Shown: piece after piece, positions 54,905-63,983 of the stretch | Position numbering within the stretch: the stretch's first letter is position 1 | Layout of the letters: each line of letters opens with the position of its first letter | Assembly (NCBI GenBank): GCA_947499255.1 | Contig: CANMNF010000001.1 | Span: 434,001 to 498,000, forward strand | DNA: 64,000 bases | Reading direction: 5' to 3' | DNA from: an uncultured Sphingomonadaceae bacterium | GTDB lineage: Bacteria; Pseudomonadota; Alphaproteobacteria; Sphingomonadales; Sphingomonadaceae | Notes under the pieces: model-generated | Database searches by the model: none | Seen by the model: only the letters and a program-made list of their open reading frames with translations | What the model was told of the DNA's origin: nothing | Made by a program: the position numbers and the translations under genes

Positions 54905-55783
54905 ATGTCTGCTGCCATCGAAGATTTTCTGGTGATGCTGGCCGCAGAACGCGGCGCAGCGGCGAACACGTTGTCCGCTTATCGCCGCGATCTTGAAGGT
55001 AGCGAAGAACTGGCAGGTGATTTGCTGAAAGCAGCGCCTGAAACGCTCGCCAAACTCTCGCGTGCATGGAGCGATCTTGCACCATCTACAGTTGCGCGGC
55101 GGATCTCTGCCTTGCGCCAGTTTTATGCCTTTGCGCAGGATGAAGGCTGGCGCGATGATGATCCTTCGGGCGTTCTTGTCCGGCCCCGCGCCCGCCGCCC
55201 GTTACCCAAGATATTAAGCCACACGGATATCGAATCGCTGTTTGCTAGAGCGGAAAGTGAAGCGATGAGCGAAAAGCCTGCCAAAGTGCGCATGCTAACA
55301 CTGTTGGAGCTGCTTTATGGCTCCGGCTTGCGGGCAACTGAATTGGTATCTTTGCCGTTTTTGGCGGTGCCGCGCGATGCGCCATTGCTGACCGTGACGG
55401 GTAAAGGCGGCAAGGATCGGATGGTCCCGATTTCCGCGCGGGCCAGCCAAGCGATTGGGCGCTGGCTTAATGTGCGGCCCGAAGGTTCGGCGTTTCTGTT
55501 TCCCTCTCGCAAGAGCCATCTGACGCGTATCCGCCTGTATCAATTGCTAAAAGAATTGGCCGCGCGCGCCGATCTTGATCCCACTAGGGTCAGCCCGCAT
55601 GTTTTGCGCCATGCCTTTGCCACCCATTTGCTGGAAGGCGGCGCGGACTTGCGTGTGCTGCAAACGCTGCTTGGTCATGCCGATATTGCGACCACACAAA
55701 TTTACACGCATGTGGATGCGGCACGGCTTGTGGAGCTGGTGAATGCGCGGCATCCTCTTGCAGCGCGGCATTCTCCAAGGTAG
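54905..55783 (+). CDS. xerD: Tyrosine recombinase XerD
   Basis: 292 residues from the ATG at 54905. N-terminal SAM-like domain (SAAIEDFLVMLAAERGAA), then the catalytic domain: Arg in YGSGLRATELV, Lys in TGKGGKDRMVP, HVLRHAFATHLLEGG with His and Arg, and LGHADIATTQIYTH with the nucleophile Tyr. Resolves chromosome dimers at dif with XerC. Confidence 0.93.
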   Translation: MSAAIEDFLVMLAAERGAAANTLSAYRRDLEGSEELAGDLLKAAPETLAKLSRAWSDLAPSTVARRISALRQFYAFAQDEGWRDDDPSGVLVRPRARRPLPKILSHTDIESLFARAESEAMSEKPAKVRMLTLLELLYGSGLRATELVSLPFLAVPRDAPLLTVTGKGGKDRMVPISARASQAIGRWLNVRPEGSAFLFPSRKSHLTRIRLYQLLKELAARADLDPTRVSPHVLRHAFATHLLEGGADLRVLQTLLGHADIATTQIYTHVDAARLVELVNARHPLAARHSPR

Positions 55784-55795
55784 CGCGGCTGCAAC

Positions 55796-56755
55796 ATGAT
55801 TTCTTATCTCGAATTTGAAAAGCCCGTTGCCGAACTCGAAGCGAAGATCGCCGATCTGCGCGAAGCTGCGGGTGAGGGCGATGATGTCGATATTTCAGCT
55901 GAGCTGACCAAGCTGGAACGCAAAAGCAATGATCTGCTCAAAGCGACGTATGCTGGCCTATCGCCATGGCAGAAAACGCAAGTGGCGCGGCACCCATCGC
56001 GTCCCCATTTTCATGATTATGTGAAGCTGGGCTTTGAAGAATTTCTGCCGCTTGGCGGTGATCGGCTGTATTCTGATGATCTGGCCATCATGGGCGGTTT
56101 GGCGACATTGCAGGGCCGTAAGGTTGTGCTGATTGGCCATGAAAAAGGTCATGACACGCAAACCCGCATCGCGCACAATTTCGGCATGGGCAAGCCCGAA
56201 GGATATCGCAAAGCCATCCGTTTGATGGAGCTTGCGGACCGGTTCGGATTGCCCGTTGTGACATTGGTGGACACCTCGGGTGCTTTCCCCGGTATCGAAG
56301 CAGAAGAACGTGGCCAGGCCGAAGCAATTGCCCGGTCAACCGAGGCGTGTCTTGCGCTTGGCGTGCCGATGGTGGCAGCGATTGTGGGTGAAGGCGGATC
56401 TGGCGGCGCGGTAGCTTTGGCAAGTGCGGAGCGGGTGTTGATGTTTGAACACGCAGTATATTCCGTGATTTCGCCCGAAGGGTGCGCTTCGATCTTGTGG
56501 CGGACGGCGGAAAAAGCACCCGATGCAGCACAAGCGATGCGCATGACCGCGCAAGATTTGAAAAAGATCGGCGTGATCGATCGTATCGTGAAAGAACCGG
56601 TTGGCGGTGCGCAGCGCGATCCCAGAGCCGCAATCGCAGCGCTTGGCGATGCTATCGCGGAAGAGCTTGATGGACTTTCGGGATTGTCATCGGATGAATT
56701 GCGCCAGCAGCGTGAGGATCGCTTCCTTGCCATAGGACGCGATTTGCCGCGTTAA
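55796..56755 (+). CDS. accA: Acetyl-CoA carboxylase carboxyltransferase alpha subunit
   Basis: 319 residues, the family's usual length. N-terminal [16 protein letters not shown], then [28 protein letters not shown] and [20 protein letters not shown]. With AccD it transfers carboxybiotin's CO2 to acetyl-CoA. Follows xerD by 12 bases. Confidence 0.98.
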   Translation: MISYLEFEKPVAELEAKIADLREAAGEGDDVDISAELTKLERKSNDLLKATYAGLSPWQKTQVARHPSRPHFHDYVKLGFEEFLPLGGDRLYSDDLAIMGGLATLQGRKVVLIGHEKGHDTQTRIAHNFGMGKPEGYRKAIRLMELADRFGLPVVTLVDTSGAFPGIEAEERGQAEAIARSTEACLALGVPMVAAIVGEGGSGGAVALASAERVLMFEHAVYSVISPEGCASILWRTAEKAPDAAQAMRMTAQDLKKIGVIDRIVKEPVGGAQRDPRAAIAALGDAIAEELDGLSGLSSDELRQQREDRFLAIGRDLPR

Positions 56756-56889
56756 TCACGCGCTCACATCAAAGCTAACAAAAGCTAATCTCATCATGGC
56801 CTTGCGGCTTTACCGCCGGACCGATAGCCTTATGAGTGAGAAAAGGGCGTGCGTTTGCCGCGCTTTATGAAATTGAGGAGAGTGCCGCC

Positions 56890-58362
56890 ATGGCCACGCC
56901 CATTATGAAAAGAATTGCCAGCATCGCTTTAGCCGGTGCCGCGTCCAGCGCATTGGCAGCATGTGCTTCCATCCCGGGGGCCAATGTCGCACCCGGTACA
57001 CCTATCACCGCAGCAGAATCGGCCCAAGGCGCGGAATATCATCCGCAGTTTGTGGCTGAGTTTGGCGGTGAAATGACGGGGCCGTATGCCCGCTATGTCG
57101 ATCAGGTCGGCTCCAATATCGCGCTGCAATCCGGCCTTGCGAATAGCGGCGATGCTTTCGAAGTCACGCTCCTGAATTCAAGCGTTAACAATGCCTTCGC
57201 GGTGCCGGGCGGCTATATTTATGCCACGCGTCAATTGGTGACATTGATGAATGATGAGGCCGAGTTGGCCGCTGTTCTAGGGCACGAAGTGGGCCATGTC
57301 GCCGCGCGCCATTCCGCGCGCCGGCAACAAGCAGCGCAGCGTAATCAACTGCTCGGCTTACTGGGCACAATTGTGGGTGGTGTCATCCTCGACAGCCCCG
57401 AACTGGCACGATTGAGCCAGCAGGGATCACAATTGCTGACCCTGAGTTATTCGCGCAGTCAGGAGCTTGAGGCTGATCAGCTTGGCGTGCAATATCTGAA
57501 CCGCGCGGGGTACGATCCCAAAGCGATGGCGTCATTGCTGGCCAGCCTTGCTTCGCAAAATCAGCTTGATGCGCAGTTGCAGGGGCGCGGCGATGCTACG
57601 ATTCCCGAATGGGCATCAACCCACCCAGATCCAGCAAGCCGGGTGCAAAATGCGTTGCAATTGGCCGCAGGCGGAACAGGGGTCACCAATCGAGACCTGT
57701 TTCTTTCCCGCATCGATGGCCTGATTTATGGCGATGATCCAGAGCAGGGCGTGATTGAAGGCCGCCAGTTCATTCACCCCGAACTGCGCCTGACATTCAC
57801 CGCGCCGCAGGGCACATATATGGTAAATTCGACGCGTGCGGTTTCCATCAATGGTGATCAAGGGCGCGCGCAGCTTTCTCTCGCGCCATATAGCAATGAT
57901 CTCAACGCCTATGTTGGCAGTGTTTTCCAAAAGATTGGCGGTGATCAGCAAACGCTTCGCCCATCCAGTATTGAGCGCGCCACCGTTAATGGACTGCCGG
58001 CAGCTTATGGCACTGCGCGGGTGAACAATGGTCAGCAGGAAATCGATGTCACGGTGTTTGCGTATGAATTTGCCAACGATCAGGCTTTCCATTTTCAAAC
58101 GGTAACACCTGCCGGGCAAGCTGGAAATTTCAATGCGATGTATCAATCCATGCGCCGCATCAGCGCAAGCGAAGCGAGCCAGGTGGTCCCGCGCCGGGTG
58201 GATGTGATTACCGCCGGCCGCGCCGATTCGGTGCGAAGCCTGGCACAGCGTATGGCCTATACCGATGCGCAAGAGGCGCGTTTTCGCGTGTTGAACGGTT
58301 TGTCTTCAAGCGATCAGATCATACCGGGGCGCAAATATAAGATCGTCCTTCGCACCAATTGA
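56890..58362 (+). CDS. M48 family metallopeptidase, lipoprotein
   Basis: 490 residues from the ATG at 56890, which has GGAGAG seven bases upstream. Signal with lipobox ALAACAS. Zinc site LGHEVGHVAARH with the downstream Glu in SRSQELEADQLG. The last 55 residues resemble a LysM-type peptidoglycan-binding domain (VITAGRADSVRSLAQRM). Related to BepA/YfgC-type outer-membrane protein quality-control proteases. Confidence 0.9.
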   Translation: MATPIMKRIASIALAGAASSALAACASIPGANVAPGTPITAAESAQGAEYHPQFVAEFGGEMTGPYARYVDQVGSNIALQSGLANSGDAFEVTLLNSSVNNAFAVPGGYIYATRQLVTLMNDEAELAAVLGHEVGHVAARHSARRQQAAQRNQLLGLLGTIVGGVILDSPELARLSQQGSQLLTLSYSRSQELEADQLGVQYLNRAGYDPKAMASLLASLASQNQLDAQLQGRGDATIPEWASTHPDPASRVQNALQLAAGGTGVTNRDLFLSRIDGLIYGDDPEQGVIEGRQFIHPELRLTFTAPQGTYMVNSTRAVSINGDQGRAQLSLAPYSNDLNAYVGSVFQKIGGDQQTLRPSSIERATVNGLPAAYGTARVNNGQQEIDVTVFAYEFANDQAFHFQTVTPAGQAGNFNAMYQSMRRISASEASQVVPRRVDVITAGRADSVRSLAQRMAYTDAQEARFRVLNGLSSSDQIIPGRKYKIVLRTN

Positions 58363-58384
58363 TCGCGGTCCTTTTTCGATCACG

Positions 58385-58420
58385 CATAAAAAAGGGCGGT
58401 GAGTTTCCTCACCGCCCTTT
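58385..58420 (-). terminator. Rho-independent terminator (works both ways)
   Basis: A 13-bp stem: AAAGGGCGGTGAG (58391-58403), loop TTTC, CTCACCGCCCTTT (58408-58420). On the minus strand a U-rich tract follows at once, making it the terminator of the pilin gene; for the M48 gene on the plus strand the tract is shorter. Confidence 0.9.
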
Positions 58421-58443
58421 CAAGCAACTAGAAGGTTAAGGGA

Positions 58444-58620
58444 TTAGCCCTTGTTGCCTTCATTCAGTTCCGTTTGGACCTTGTTGAAGGTCGTGCTGAG
58501 TTCGTTGCCCAGAGCCTGCATAGCAGTGATGGCAGCGACAGCGATAAGAGCAGCAATAAGGCCATACTCGATGGCAGTTGCGCCTTCTTCGTCACGGATC
58601 ATGTTTTTGAAAACGGTCAT
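58444..58620 (-). CDS. Flp family type IVb pilin (first)
   Basis: 58 residues with the ATG at 58618-58620 and AGGAG eight bases upstream. The pattern is MTVFKNMIRDEEGATAIEYG followed by a hydrophobic helix and a charged tail. Prepilin cleavage is expected just before the hydrophobic part, with the Glu-Tyr pair (EY) typical of Flp pilins. Flp pilins build tight-adherence (Tad) fibres. No tad machinery genes lie in the window. Confidence 0.93.
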   Translation of the reverse strand: MTVFKNMIRDEEGATAIEYGLIAALIAVAAITAMQALGNELSTTFNKVQTELNEGNKG

Positions 58621-58724
58621 TGTAGTCTCCTGGTTTCAGTCTTCGGTACCCGGTCCAATTCGGTAATCTCGAAGCGGACGATGATTGGTCTAGGGGTTAT
58701 TTCTTGATAAACTCCTAATACCAT

Positions 58725-58901
58725 TCAAACCGTAGTGACTTTCGTCTCAACGGTGCCCCACATCTCGATGATCTCGGTCGCCAGGGTCTGCAAAGACAAG
58801 ATCATGGCAATTACGATCATCGCGAGGATCAAACCATATTCCACTGCTGTCGCGGCCTTCTGGTCGCGCAAAAGAGCAATAAGAAAAGAACGCAAGTGCA
58901 C
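58725..58901 (-). CDS. Flp family type IVb pilin (second)
   Basis: 58 residues from a GTG at 58899-58901 with AGGGGAC about six bases upstream. Pattern LLRDQKAATAVEYGLILAM: again the E-Y pair at the start of the hydrophobic helix, with a less charged tail (ETKVTTV). The two pilins differ in nearly half their residues, so this is an old duplication. The upstream copy in the same transcript; 104 bases separate the two. Confidence 0.88.
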   Translation of the reverse strand: MHLRSFLIALLRDQKAATAVEYGLILAMIVIAMILSLQTLATEIIEMWGTVETKVTTV

Positions 58902-58980
58902 CAAAAGTCCCCTAGCGATGGTTCGACAAGGGCCGATTTGTCATGAAATCTCTAACGAAAGATTGATATAGCTGCACGAT

Positions 58981-59382
58981 ATGGAAGATTTTCCGACATG
59001 GTTGCCGGTTGTGGCGATAGCGCTCTTCGATGATGCAGGGCGCGTTTTGATGCAGCAACGAGCATCACAAAAACATCACGGCGGTTTGTGGGAATTTCCC
59101 GGCGGAAAGGTGGAACCAGCTGAAAAACCACGCGAAGCTTTGGTGCGTGAAATAACGGAAGAGCTGGGAGTAACGCTGGATAGCGCGCAGTTTCAACCTG
59201 CCGGTCTGGCTGAGGAGGAAGGTGATAAGACAGTTGTCTTGCTTCTTTACACTACGCAGCAACCCGCAACTGGCATCGTTCCGGTTGAGGGGCAGGAGTG
59301 GGGATGGTTCGCGCTTGAGGAAGCCAGCGGACTACCGCTCGCCCCTATGGATCGAAAACTACTGTCACAATTGCCGCGATAG
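58981..59382 (+). CDS. mutT: Nudix hydrolase, MutT type
   Basis: 133 residues. Nudix box GGKVEPAEKPREALVREITE with the REITEELG core; the N-terminal RVLMQQRASQKHHGGLWEFP is typical of 8-oxo-dGTP diphosphatases. Cleans oxidised nucleotides from the pool. The upstream region shows no clear RBS. Confidence 0.93.
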   Translation: MEDFPTWLPVVAIALFDDAGRVLMQQRASQKHHGGLWEFPGGKVEPAEKPREALVREITEELGVTLDSAQFQPAGLAEEEGDKTVVLLLYTTQQPATGIVPVEGQEWGWFALEEASGLPLAPMDRKLLSQLPR

Positions 59383-59429
59383 CTCTTGCCAAGCGCGAAA
59401 GCCGCTTCTAAGAGCCGCCCCTCTAATGT

Positions 59430-59506
59430 GCGCCCGTAGCTCAGCTGGATAGAGTACCTGACTACGAATCAGGGGGCCGGAGGTTCGAATCCTTCCGGGC
59501 GCACCA
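59430..59506 (+). tRNA. tRNA-Arg (anticodon ACG)
   Basis: 77 bases including CCA. The acceptor stem pairs GCGCCCG with CGGGCGC, the D-arm has AGCTCAGCTGGATAGAG, the anticodon stem CCTGA/TCAGG encloses CTACGAA (ACG at 59464-59466) and the T-arm has GGTTCGAAT. The A in the first anticodon position is expected to be edited to inosine. All arms are intact. Confidence 0.97.
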
Positions 59507-59747
59507 CTTCTCCTAATCGTTGCTTTGCCGCCTCGCCACACCCGTGGCCTGCGCTTTTGTTGCCAAGGCTTGGGGGGCTCGGTGGGCTGGCGAAGTTCTT
59601 CCCATTTAAATCGGTTTTGCACAGAGCACGCAAATTGCCCCCAAATCTGCGAACGGCGCATACCTCTCTTGGTCGGTATGCCTGGCTTTTTCGGAACAAC
59701 CTGCTCCTGCTTCCATTGGTTATACAAAACAAATACAGGAGTTTATT

Positions 59748-60233
59748 ATGTCACAGGACATTTTTGAGACCATTGAAAAAGACCACAACAAGCACCGCGA
59801 AATGCTCGACGCGCTGGAGAATACCAGCGGCGATACAGAGCGTCGACGCGAATTGTTCGAAGCGTTCACCAAGGATGTGAAGAGCCACGCAGCCGCAGAA
59901 GAGCAGGCATTGTATTCGAAGATGCTGAAAAAGCCCGATACTACGGATGAAACGCGCCATTCCGTAGCGGAGCATCAGGAGCTTGACGAAGCGCTCAATG
60001 ATTTGGCCGCAACTGATATGGCATCATCAGCATGGTTGACGAAGTTCAAACAGCTCGCTGAGGAGTATCGCCATCACATCGTTGAGGAAGAAGACGATCA
60101 CTTCCCAAACTTTAAGGACAATTTGTCTGATGAAGATCGCGAATCGCTCGGCGCAAAATTCGAAAAGCGCAAAGAGATTGAGAAAGCCGAAGCTGAGGTA
60201 ACTCCCGTCGCGATGGAAGATGCCAAGCATTAA
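59748..60233 (+). CDS. Hemerythrin-like protein
   Basis: 161 residues. Iron ligands: H13 in EKDHNKHREML with H17, H47 region in VKSHAAAEEQALY, VAEHQELDEAL and YRHHIVEEEDDHFP. This spacing matches the HHE cation-binding branch. Such proteins bind oxygen, NO or iron and are often stress-induced. The 240 bases before it hold no gene. Confidence 0.92.
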   Translation: MSQDIFETIEKDHNKHREMLDALENTSGDTERRRELFEAFTKDVKSHAAAEEQALYSKMLKKPDTTDETRHSVAEHQELDEALNDLAATDMASSAWLTKFKQLAEEYRHHIVEEEDDHFPNFKDNLSDEDRESLGAKFEKRKEIEKAEAEVTPVAMEDAKH

Positions 60234-60262
60234 GATCGACCTATAAAATTGATCGATACAAA

Positions 60263-60292
60263 GGGGCGTTGCCAAATATTTGGCAGCGCCCC
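60263..60292 (+). terminator. Terminator hairpin after the hemerythrin gene
   Basis: GGGGCGTTGCCAAA pairs with TTTGGCAGCGCCCC (one G-T pair), a 14-bp stem, followed by a weak T-rich stretch. It lies 30 bases downstream of the hemerythrin stop. Confidence 0.75.
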
Positions 60293-60450
60293 TCGCTATT
60301 TAGCGTTTGTTGATAGGAGCACCGCACCAACATGCTAGCCACCTCTTTTGGTCCATGGGCGTTGCAAATACAGATCAAGGGCGCAAATTGGGGTAGTACG
60401 ACATTCCAGCGCGCGTATCGGCGCTTCACCAAAAAAAGCGATTTCCTGTC

Positions 60451-61053
60451 ATGGCAGATTATGAACACGAACCAGAAGATGATGGCAAGCTGCCGGTCCC
60501 CCAAGACGTGCAGGATGCCGTGCGTACGATTATCCGCTGGTCTGGCGATGATCCGAAACGCGAAGGTTTGCTGGACACGCCAAAGCGCGTGGCGCGGGCC
60601 TGGCGTGAATATTGTCAGGGTTACGCAGAAGACCCCGCAGTTCATCTCAGCCGCGTGTTTCACGAAGTGGGCGGGTATGATGAGGTTGTTTTGTTGAAGG
60701 ACATCCCCTTCCAAAGCCATTGTGAGCATCACATGGCGCCCATCACTGGCAAAGCGGCCATCGCCTATTTGCCTGATCAAAAAGTTGTTGGGATCTCCAA
60801 GCTAGCGCGCGTCCTGCATGGTTTTGCCAGCCGCCTGCAAATTCAGGAGCGGCTGACCGCCGAAGTCGCGCAGTGTATTTGGGATCATCTGGAGCCGCAG
60901 GGTGTGGCTGTGGTGATCGAAGCACAGCATGGTTGCATGACGGGTCGCGGCGTGCGCACGCATGGCGTGGGGATGACGACAAGCCGTCTGCATGGCTGTT
61001 TCCTGGAAGATCATCGCAGTCGCAAAGAGGTGCTAAGCCTGATGGGCTATTGA
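60451..61053 (+). CDS. folE: GTP cyclohydrolase I
   Basis: 200 residues. Zinc site SHCEHHM (C91, H94) and the later QHGCMTGRG with the second Cys; KVVGISKLAR is the family signature. First step from GTP to tetrahydrofolate or to queuosine precursors, so it supplies the folate used by gcv and met genes. No clear RBS. Confidence 0.97.
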   Translation: MADYEHEPEDDGKLPVPQDVQDAVRTIIRWSGDDPKREGLLDTPKRVARAWREYCQGYAEDPAVHLSRVFHEVGGYDEVVLLKDIPFQSHCEHHMAPITGKAAIAYLPDQKVVGISKLARVLHGFASRLQIQERLTAEVAQCIWDHLEPQGVAVVIEAQHGCMTGRGVRTHGVGMTTSRLHGCFLEDHRSRKEVLSLMGY

Positions 61054-61118
61054 CGCGGCAGGCCTTCGCGGGCCAGAGCGCTCCCTTACAGCTTAACCGT
61101 TAAGCGAGAGGGATTTAC

Positions 61119-62411
61119 ATGACAGCATTGGCAGTACGCGGCGGGCAACCGTTGAAAGGCCGGATAGAGCCATCTGCGAACAAGAACGCAGTGTTGCCTG
61201 TGCTATGTTCAACGTTGTTGAGTGACGCGCCCATCATGTTGCGCAATGTTCCTGAGATCACCGATGTCCAACGCATCAACGCATTTTTTGAAGAGCTGGG
61301 CAGCACTGTCATTTGGGACAAGGCAGCCAAGACCTATAAAATTGATCACTCCACCATTCCCGCCAATGCGAGAGCCAGCTTGCCCCAGGCGATGCGTGCA
61401 TCGATCATGATGATCCCGGGCTTGCTTGCGCGTTTGGGTGAAGCGCGGCTGGAACATGAGGTGAAGGGCTGCACCTTGGGTGCGCGCGAAATCGATCCGC
61501 ATGTTGAAGTTTTCAAAGCGTTTGGCGCGACCGAGAGCACAGAAGAGCGCCACCTTGTTTTTCGCCGCAAAGGCAAGAGCGAGGCTGCGCGCATGTGGCT
61601 TGAATATGCGTCTGTCACCACAACAGAAAACTTCATCATCAGTGCGCTGAGTGCTGATGGCAGCAGCCAGATCGTCAACGCTGCGTGTGAGCCGCATGTG
61701 CAGGAGCTGTGCGCGTTTCTTGAGAAGATGGGCGCGTGTATAAAGGGCAAAGGCACTTCGATGGTCTCCGTCGAAGGCAAGCCGCAATTTACCTCAGTCG
61801 ATTATACATTCGATGAGGATTTCCATGAAGTCGCGACTTTCCTCGCTCTATCCGCAGTGACGGGCGGCGATATTTTCATCCGCAACAGCCGGCCTGATCA
61901 ATTCATGCTGATTGACCGCACCTTTGCCAAATTCGGTGCGCATGTGGAACATGCAGACGGCTTTTCCCGCCTTAACGCGCCAGAGCAGCTGGTAGTGCAG
62001 CAAAACTTCACCTCGCATATCACCACCAAGGTGGAAGCGGCGCCGTGGCCATATATCCCTGCCGATTTGCTGCCGATCTTTATCGCGCTTGGCGTACGGG
62101 CAGATGGGCAGACGATGTTCTGGAACAAAGTTTATGAAGGCGGTCTGACGTGGCATACCGAGCTATCGCTGTTCGGTGCGCATACGTTGCTGTGCGATCC
62201 GCATCGCTTAATCACGTTTGGCGGCGATAAGCTGCGACCGGGAACGGTTACCAGCCCCTATATCATCCGGGTCGCAATCGCGATGTTGATGGTGGCAAGC
62301 TCGATCGAAGGCGAATCGACTATTCTCGATGCCGATCCGATCCGCCGTGCGCATCCTGATTTTGTGGCGAACATCGATAGCCTTGGCGTCGATGTTGAAT
62401 GGGACGATTAA
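61119..62411 (+). CDS. UDP-GlcNAc 1-carboxyvinyltransferase-like enzyme, divergent MurA
   Basis: 430 residues, EPT fold in two lobes. N-terminal SANKNAVLPVLCSTLLSD replaces the usual GAKNAALP; the PEP-cysteine loop reads GCTLGAREIDPH with C118 kept; the block normally SVGATEN is SVTTTEN and the usual AREPE is ACEPH. It is therefore a MurA family member, but clearly off the main line; another MurA probably exists in the genome. GAGAGGG precedes the ATG. Confidence 0.85.
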   Translation: MTALAVRGGQPLKGRIEPSANKNAVLPVLCSTLLSDAPIMLRNVPEITDVQRINAFFEELGSTVIWDKAAKTYKIDHSTIPANARASLPQAMRASIMMIPGLLARLGEARLEHEVKGCTLGAREIDPHVEVFKAFGATESTEERHLVFRRKGKSEAARMWLEYASVTTTENFIISALSADGSSQIVNAACEPHVQELCAFLEKMGACIKGKGTSMVSVEGKPQFTSVDYTFDEDFHEVATFLALSAVTGGDIFIRNSRPDQFMLIDRTFAKFGAHVEHADGFSRLNAPEQLVVQQNFTSHITTKVEAAPWPYIPADLLPIFIALGVRADGQTMFWNKVYEGGLTWHTELSLFGAHTLLCDPHRLITFGGDKLRPGTVTSPYIIRVAIAMLMVASSIEGESTILDADPIRRAHPDFVANIDSLGVDVEWDD

Positions 62412-62437
62412 GGCAGTCCCTAAAACTTAAAGCTCGC

Positions 62438-62686
62438 CTATTCAGCGGGCTGCTGAACAGCTTGCTCGGCAGAAGTCTCAGCATCAGTTTCAGCGGCCTG
62501 ACGCGCGGCTTTTTCTTTCTCAAGCTGTTCGCGTTGCATGGCAACTGCGCGGGCTTGATCAGCAAGTGCCTGCCATGTTTTTTGCGCGCGCAGTTCACGC
62601 TCGCGGACATTGGCAAGGGTAGCTTTCTTGGCTGCTTCACCGGCAGCTACGGCACGCTCGGTGCAGGTTTTGTATGTGTCAGCCAT
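62438..62686 (-). CDS. Small charged coiled-coil protein (DUF6481-like)
   Basis: 82 residues, almost all helical and charged, with AKKATLANVRERELRAQK and QREQLEKEKAARQ heptad-like stretches. It resembles the short Ala/Arg/Glu-rich proteins of the DUF6481 kind found beside csp genes in sphingomonads, a comparison from memory. Its function is not known. Confidence 0.6.
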   Translation of the reverse strand: MADTYKTCTERAVAAGEAAKKATLANVRERELRAQKTWQALADQARAVAMQREQLEKEKAARQAAETDAETSAEQAVQQPAE

Positions 62687-62758
62687 TCAGGGCTCCTGCC
62701 TGTGCGGTAGAGAAAAGTAGGGTGCGACGCCCGAAGCCGCCGCACCCAACAAATAGGA

Positions 62759-62971
62759 TTAGTCAGCAGCCGAAAGGTTTACGGCGCTATCCTTGCCATT
62801 ACGGCCAGTTTCGATTTCGTAGTTGAGACGCTGCTCTTTATCGAGCGTCTGCATACCAGCGGCCTGAACCGCAGAGATGTGCACGAAGCTATCGTTCGAG
62901 CCATCGTCAGGCTGGATGAAACCATAGCCTTTGTCTTGGTTGAAGAATTTTACGGTGCCTGTCTTAGACAT
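62759..62971 (-). CDS. cspA: Cold shock protein
   Basis: 70 residues from the ATG at 62969-62971, with AAGGAA ten bases upstream. Nucleic-acid motifs GTVKFFNQDKGYGFIQPDDG and SFVHISAV. Single-domain OB fold, RNA chaperone. The open frame continues upstream from a GTG but the extra residues are not family-like. Confidence 0.96.
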   Translation of the reverse strand: MSKTGTVKFFNQDKGYGFIQPDDGSNDSFVHISAVQAAGMQTLDKEQRLNYEIETGRNGKDSAVNLSAAD

Positions 62972-63291
62972 AAGGGTGTTCCTTTCGAGAACGTGTCTTG
63001 CCACCAGGCGGAAATGCCTGTTGGTCGTGCGTCAAATCGTCCGATGAAAGGAAGTCGTCGTCTTATTTGTGCCAAGGTATCGAGCAAAAACTCTATTCCA
63101 AAGGCACATGGCAAATTTCGAAGTCCGTCGCATATTTCGACGTCAGCGGCAGCTACATAGCAATGATTTGCGAAAATTGCGAGGATTTAGTTTTTTCGGC
63201 TATTTCAATAGGCAATCTTTACGAAACCGCACAAACGAAAAAGGGCGCCACAACGGGCGCCCTTCGTCATTTCATCGCCTTACAGCTTTGA
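62972..63291. promoter_or_regulatory. Long cspA leader and upstream region
   Basis: 320 bases without a gene between the peroxiredoxin stop and the cold shock gene. The 3' part is probably the long 5' untranslated region typical of cold shock genes; it contains an AGGC...GCCT hairpin at about 63005-63018. The 5' end is the peroxiredoxin terminator. I cannot place the promoter with confidence. Confidence 0.5.
63236..63264 (-). terminator. Terminator of the peroxiredoxin gene
   Basis: On the minus strand AAGGGCGCC (63256-63264) and GGCGCCCTT (63241-63249) pair across a six-base loop, followed directly by TTTC (63237-63240). A standard intrinsic terminator 30 bases after the stop codon. Confidence 0.85.
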
Positions 63292-63771
63292 TTAAAGCTG
63301 GCCGAGCATATGCTCTGCGGTTGAGACTTTGAATTCGCCGGCTTCTTCGACATTCACTTCCTCGACCACGCCATCATTGACGATCATCGAGAAGCGCTGG
63401 CCGCGTGTGCCCATGCCAAAACCGTTGAAATCGGCATCAAGGCCGATGGCTTTGACAAAATCGCCATTGCCATCGGACAACATCGTCACATCGCTGCCAC
63501 CATCTTTGTCATTCCATGCCTGCATTACAAAAGCATCGTTGACTGCGGTACAAGCGATTTCATCAACGCCTTTGGCTTTAAGATCAGCGGCTTTCTCAAC
63601 GAATCCGGGCAGATGCTTGGCCGAACAAGTCGGTGTGAAAGCGCCAGGGACTGAGAACAGGGCAACTTTTTTGCCAGCGAAGAAATCGCTGGATTGCACG
63701 GCATCGGGGCCTTCGGGGGTTGCTTTGACCAGCTTTACGTCGGGAAGCTTATCGCCTTTGGAAATTGTCAT
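63292..63771 (-). CDS. Peroxiredoxin, Prx5 type
   Basis: 159 residues. The peroxidatic Cys is C49 in PGAFTPTCSAKHLPG; the family stretch GLDADFNGFGMGTRGQRFSM follows. Atypical 2-Cys or 1-Cys enzyme of the AhpC/TSA superfamily reducing hydroperoxides. TTGGGAGACATT-like purine-rich RBS upstream. Confidence 0.95.
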   Translation of the reverse strand: MTISKGDKLPDVKLVKATPEGPDAVQSSDFFAGKKVALFSVPGAFTPTCSAKHLPGFVEKAADLKAKGVDEIACTAVNDAFVMQAWNDKDGGSDVTMLSDGNGDFVKAIGLDADFNGFGMGTRGQRFSMIVNDGVVEEVNVEEAGEFKVSTAEHMLGQL

Positions 63772-63983
63772 GAGAAATGTCTCCTGTTGGGTTTCGCAGT
63801 TTCAGATAGGGCATCGTAGCGGGCAGACAAGCAAAAGCGGGCGCTTTGCTCGGTATGCGGCTGTAACACTATAGTCCGAAGTTGGGGTTGCTGTGATGCA
63901 GCGCTGCGCCTATGCCTGCGCCTACATCGGCAATGCACGGAGCCCCGGCATTGCTTCAGCCTGACATCACAGGAGAATTTTCC
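63772..63983 (+). promoter_or_regulatory. Promoter and structured leader of the right-edge gene
   Basis: TTGCTC (63846-63851) and TATAGT (63870-63875), 18 bases apart, look like a promoter. The leader has a GCAATGC/GCATTGC stem (63930-63936 with 63948-63954) and then AGGAGAAT before the start codon. A regulatory RNA is possible since ahcY genes often have one, but I cannot match it to a known class. Confidence 0.35.

Noticed and set aside
59690-59725. EcfG-type general stress promoter before the hemerythrin gene
   Set aside because: GGAAC is present, but the only GTT-type -10 lies 21 bases away, too far for the usual spacing.
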